Both the position numbers and the translations under genes were made by a program. Positions 60,501-64,000 of a DNA stretch of 64,000 nucleotides are shown here, one piece after another. Within the stretch, counting starts at the first letter, position 1; each line of letters starts with the position of its first letter. The notes below the pieces were generated by a model, which had not been told where the DNA came from, did not search any database, and worked only from the letters and a program-made list of their open reading frames with translations. The DNA comes from Galerina marginata (taxonomy: Eukaryota; Basidiomycota; Agaricomycetes; Agaricales; Galerinaceae), in contig JAECYW010000006.1 of NCBI GenBank assembly GCA_023014335.1, forward strand, positions 3,410,001 through 3,474,000, read 5' to 3'.

Positions 60501-61515
60501 GTCGAGGTTCCTGGAGAAAGGCTGCTGAAATCATATTTCCCTGATGTGCCGATTACGAAGGATTTCAAGCTCGAAGGCCTGCCGAATCGAAATAGTTTGG
60601 AATACGCCGATCTGTATAACCCAGGGAACTATTTGAGGACTTTCGTTCGCGGTACTTTAAGGTGAGCTTTTTATGTGAACCTTCGCCTGTTTGCTCAATC
60701 TGTGTCTTAGATACCCAGGGTTCAGCCAACTCATGAACTCCTTCTCGTCCATCGGGCTTCTCAATACCTCTGCCCGTATCCAGCTGGAGAACTGGGAATC
60801 CTTTGTGTATCAATGCCTGACGCACAAATACAACCAAGGAAAGCACCCAGCCCCCGCTCTAACCTCCATCATCCCGCAAGAAGACATTGCACCCCTCCAC
60901 AACGCGCTCGAATGGCTCGGCCTTGCCCAATCCGAGATGCTCCAACCCGTTAACTCCGGACCGATGCCGCCCCTTCCCAAAGGCAAACAAACCCCGCTCG
61001 ACCTCTTCGCGTACCTCCTCTCCCATAAACTTAAATACCAGCCGGACGAGCGGGATATGGTTGTCCTTTCGCACGAGATCATCACCTCGGGCAAGATACC
61101 CGGACGCGAGAGCGAGGGGTACGTGAAGGAGGTGCACACCTCTACTCTGATCACCAAAGGAACGACGACGCACAATGTCGGGTACAAGGGCGAGCGGCCC
61201 GCGTCTGCTATGGCAAGGACTGTTGGGATCCCGGTGGCGATTGCCGCGATTATGGTGGCAGAGGGGAAGGTGAAGCACCGCGGGGTCGTGAGGCCTGTGC
61301 ATAAGGACATATACGCCCCAATTTTGGAGGGGCTGGATGATGTGGGATTGAGGGCGGAGGAGAAGACTGTGGCCGTGGGTGTGGCGAGGACTGTGGAGGA
61401 TAAGCTGCGGTTCAGGGAGACCGAGAGGCCTGTGGAGGGCATGCGCCCGCTGATTGCAACTGAGCACGATTTGGACTCGGATAAGGGTTGGAAGGAGAGT
61501 GAGGTGTTGCTGTGA
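57511..61515 (+). CDS. Bifunctional lysine-ketoglutarate reductase/saccharopine dehydrogenase (alpha-aminoadipic semialdehyde synthase type)
   Basis: Fifteen exons (57511-57566, 57619-57760, 57954-58251, 58305-58378, 58433-58560, 58614-58711, 58770-58795, 58850-58966, 59019-59177, 59236-59749, 59809-59935, 59997-60107, 60172-60421, 60498-60661, 60711-61515) give 1022 residues. Residues to about 480 are the lysine-ketoglutarate reductase half: [36 protein letters not shown], and [11 protein letters not shown]. The dehydrogenase half begins at the Rossmann motif [12 protein letters not shown] and includes [32 protein letters not shown] and [10 protein letters not shown]. Together they convert lysine via saccharopine to aminoadipate semialdehyde, the first steps of mitochondrial lysine breakdown in animals and plants. 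The N-terminus [11 protein letters not shown] could be a mitochondrial presequence. Intron 7 is GC-AG (AAG|GCACGT), and exon 7 is only 26 nt. Confidence 0.93.
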
Positions 61516-62804
61516 GGACTTCGGCTTCTGTTTGTTAATTACCGGCATGTTTTGTATTATACCATCCACCATTGACTCTTATTACTCTGCCAGTCTGTTG
61601 GCAGACAGACAAGCAGCCTTTGTATTGTTATTCTTCAACCTGTACCACCAATGTCATTCTGAACGAGGACATTTGATTATGTGGTAGTTTTTCTGACAGA
61701 AAACAATCGACCCCAGTCCTCAAGCCTAGTAATATAAAAGTGTTGGCGCCGAGACCATTGGGCGATTTAGGCAGGTCAAGAGATTTTCAGCCTATCGCCA
61801 CTTTCCAACCAAATTGACGGTGCGGAAGGGTTGATGAGGAGCTCGTCCGGTGATGATTCAGCACTTCCGCTTTCTGAGCGCTCCAGTCAACTATTAGTCA
61901 CGGCTTCAACATAAGCGCCCATCTAGCTTTCCGACACAGACCCAGACACTCAACGTTCCTCAGCCTCGGTCCTCGGTACCCTCGACCGTGGTTTACCGGT
62001 AAGTAACGAGGGCTCTTACTTGCATGCACCGCAACCTATTGTTCATCGCGCTTTCTCATCATTCGCTGCATCGGATATTTGCTTCCACCCAAGCTTCCCA
62101 TTTGCTCTGAGTCCTCTCCCGACAGTTCTCGTAAGTAATTTGTATTTTTCAAAGTTACGACTGTCATTTCTACCTCTGGAGAGCACTAGTACTGACACAT
62201 CCTTCCCGATTATTATTAAAAACACTATTCCTCATATGCATTTATTCTCATTTATTCTTTCAGCCGTTTTTGGGTCTTCCTGTATCATTCTAGGTTGTAG
62301 TTTTCCCTCACGTTTTGACCCTTTCAGCGACGTCGTTCTTGGTTGCCTTCTGTGCCAGGCAAGTTCTTCGCGCTTCGTCCTTCGTTATTGGCGGCCTCAT
62401 TCCCATTCCAGACATCGTACCGCAGCCCTCGACCTTAGCCTATCGCTTCCTCGCTCATCGGACATCCTTGTCGTCTTATATTTCGTCTCATGTTGGCTCT
62501 CTCTGTTGGACGGCTCACCTCCAAACCAGGAGGGCGCAAAGGCATGGCAGAATTACTAAACGTGCCTCCTTTCGTTTTATTTTGCACGGCTCTAGCGCTC
62601 CGTAGGCACATCGCCTGCTATAGGCATGTTCGCCACCGGCCATACATAAATTGCATTATTGGGGCTCAAAAAGTCCTCTCGCGGTGAATATTCATGCCTT
62701 GTCAATATCTACTCTCCAAATACGTACGTCATTCTGGTAACATTGAAGGTTGTGTTTTGATAATCCTGATCGCCGTGTCCCCCATCATCGATTGGTATCT
62801 AAAA
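61516..62804. other. Intergenic, 1.3 kb
   Basis: A plus-strand frame at 62020-62559 and intron-like GTAAGT sites at about 62000 and 62130 hint at a possible transcript, but no protein family was recognised. No gene is called. Confidence 0.3.
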
Positions 62805-64000
62805 TCATGTATTAGTCTTTGGTCCCGACATCTTAAAAATAAAATGAGTACACACCAAAGTGACCGCTGTCTTCAGGTCATCGTCCAGGTACTAAAAAGA
62901 CGAAATTAATACTTGGCGCTGGCTCAATAAGGTAGAAAGAAACGTTACCTCCTTCATCTTATCAGTTTTAATTCCACTGATAGTCCAACTATCACCGGCC
63001 TGCGCCTTATGATAAAAAGTGAGCTCGATAGTCATCTGGTCATCAAAAGGACCCCAAGTGATGGACTTGGTCGATGAATCAGAATCTAGGACTAAAGACT
63101 CCTTGTCTACTCCGTCAAAGAAGACCGTGGCTTGTGAGTCCTGGTCTGAATCAATTAATTCTGCCTTCGCTTTTTGACTCCATGTGGCAGTAACAAGCTA
63201 TTATCAGGTTAACAATATCAGCCAGTTTAAACCTAGCACAAGAGAAGAAACAAACGTACTCCAAAGAGGGTGACGACCGTCTGCGGGTTAACTTTAACTA
63301 TCACCACATGTCCCGGCGCAACCCCACAAATAGTCGTACCAACGAGAGGAGGAAGCTTGGTCTGCCCACGAAAGATCACAACGGGTTTAAAATGAGAAGG
63401 TAGTAAGTTGCTGTCATTGTAATCCGCCGCGCCGACTCCGAGACCCAAGCTCGCGAACGTCCGCCACAGAACTTCTTCATTTGCACCGTTGTATCGATTT
63501 GCATCGGCTTGGATCCAGGCTTGGCGTGCAAATACGACTTTATGAAGAGGTCAAAAGGTGTTCGTTAGTCGTATTTTGGTTTCCAGATTAGAAATTTGGC
63601 TCACAAGTGGGATTGACAGGCTGCAGCGCCAACGCGTCGATGAAAAGATGAAGAAATACGATGTTACCCTCACTACCATCCGGGTTGGTCATTGCCGTCG
63701 TGGAAAATCCGTACTTGTCAACCAGGGCTGCGTTAACATGGTGTAGCATGTTAGCCCACACTGATCCAATTTCTGTCGACATCTGTTAGTATTGTAGACG
63801 GCGCTCGAGGAAGTGAGAACAGCGTACTGTGGACTTCAGTTAGCGTTTGGAGACTTGAGTACTTCGTGGAATTCGGATACCACCGGCCTCCGTTTCCCCC
63901 CGTTACCCACACACCAGCAGAAAAGGATTGTAAAGGGGCGGAGGTCTGGAATGCCCAACTTGATTGATTTGTCGTCAGATTAGGCAGAGTATGAACAAAA
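62805..64000 (-). CDS. Fungalysin-type (M36) metalloprotease, 3' part, with unusual C-terminal extension
   Basis: The gene is cut by the window edge. Exons seen: 64000-63828, 63772-63605, 63537-63260, 63197-62949 and 62891-62805. The M36 C-terminal signature is clear: EVHKIGSVWANML (joined across an intron), TNPDGSEGN, VFLHLFIDALALQPVNPT, ARQAWIQADANRYNGAN and LWRTFASLGLGVGAA. The zinc-binding HExxH motif lies outside the window, so activity cannot be judged. Fungalysins usually end shortly after this point; here about 150 further residues follow, with beta-rich segments such as GHVVIVKVNPQTVVTL and MTIELTFYHKAQAGDSWTI. The last exon (from 62891) is the least certain part. Confidence 0.75.

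Noticed and set aside
62020..62559. Plus-strand 179-codon frame in the last intergenic region
   Set aside because: No family match; GTAAGT sites nearby suggest it may be non-coding or part of an untranslated transcript.

Overview
The window is fungal nuclear DNA, most likely from a mushroom-forming basidiomycete (Agaricomycetes). The evidence is the many GT-AG introns of about 45-75 nt, the KDZ (CxC2-type) and hAT transposons, a chromodomain Ty3/gypsy element, a TPR-CHAT protein, a HAM1-domain protein, a fungal rhodopsin-like membrane protein, and secreted GH11/CBM1 wood-polymer proteins.

Layout. (1) About 1-11 kb is an AT-rich graveyard of mobile elements. It holds the 3' part of a Ty3/gypsy element with its 3' LTR, a hAT transposase into which that element appears to have inserted, a 949-bp inverted-repeat element, a KDZ transposase relic with three in-frame TGA codons, an AT-rich 1.07-kb inverted-repeat element, and a 584-bp hAT-type MITE with an 8-bp target duplication. 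(2) 11.4-26.6 kb carries minus-strand genes: a HAM1-domain protein with a duplicated broken tail, a secreted ferritin-like (Rds1-type) protein, a 1462-residue TPR-CHAT caspase-fold protein, and a secreted protein made of two duplicated cysteine modules. (3) 26.6-35.6 kb carries a protein kinase divergently paired with a small protein that may be HeLo-like. A second, decayed copy of the same pair (kinase relic plus paralogue) lies beside it. (4) 36-52 kb is an array of GH11 xylanases and CBM1 proteins, all on the minus strand and all related by signal peptide and promoter. It includes one GH11-CBM1, two GH11 genes without CBM1, two intact CBM1-only genes and one CBM1-only pseudogene. A rhodopsin-like gene and an F-box/LRR-like gene, with a collapsed copy of the latter, lie between them. 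(5) 52.9-61.5 kb carries two conserved plus-strand housekeeping genes: MAK21/NOC1 (60S ribosome biogenesis) and a bifunctional lysine-ketoglutarate reductase/saccharopine dehydrogenase. (6) The right edge cuts into the 3' part of an M36 fungalysin-type protease on the minus strand.

The region of greatest biological interest is the xylanase/CBM1 array. There one ancestral gene with its promoter seems to have been copied repeatedly, and the copies lost either the binding module or the whole catalytic domain. The duplicated divergent kinase/small-protein cassette is a second candidate for a linked two-gene system. Exon models were built by hand from splice sites, reading frame and family similarity; nothing was run against a database. 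Coding lengths in complete models add up to whole codons.
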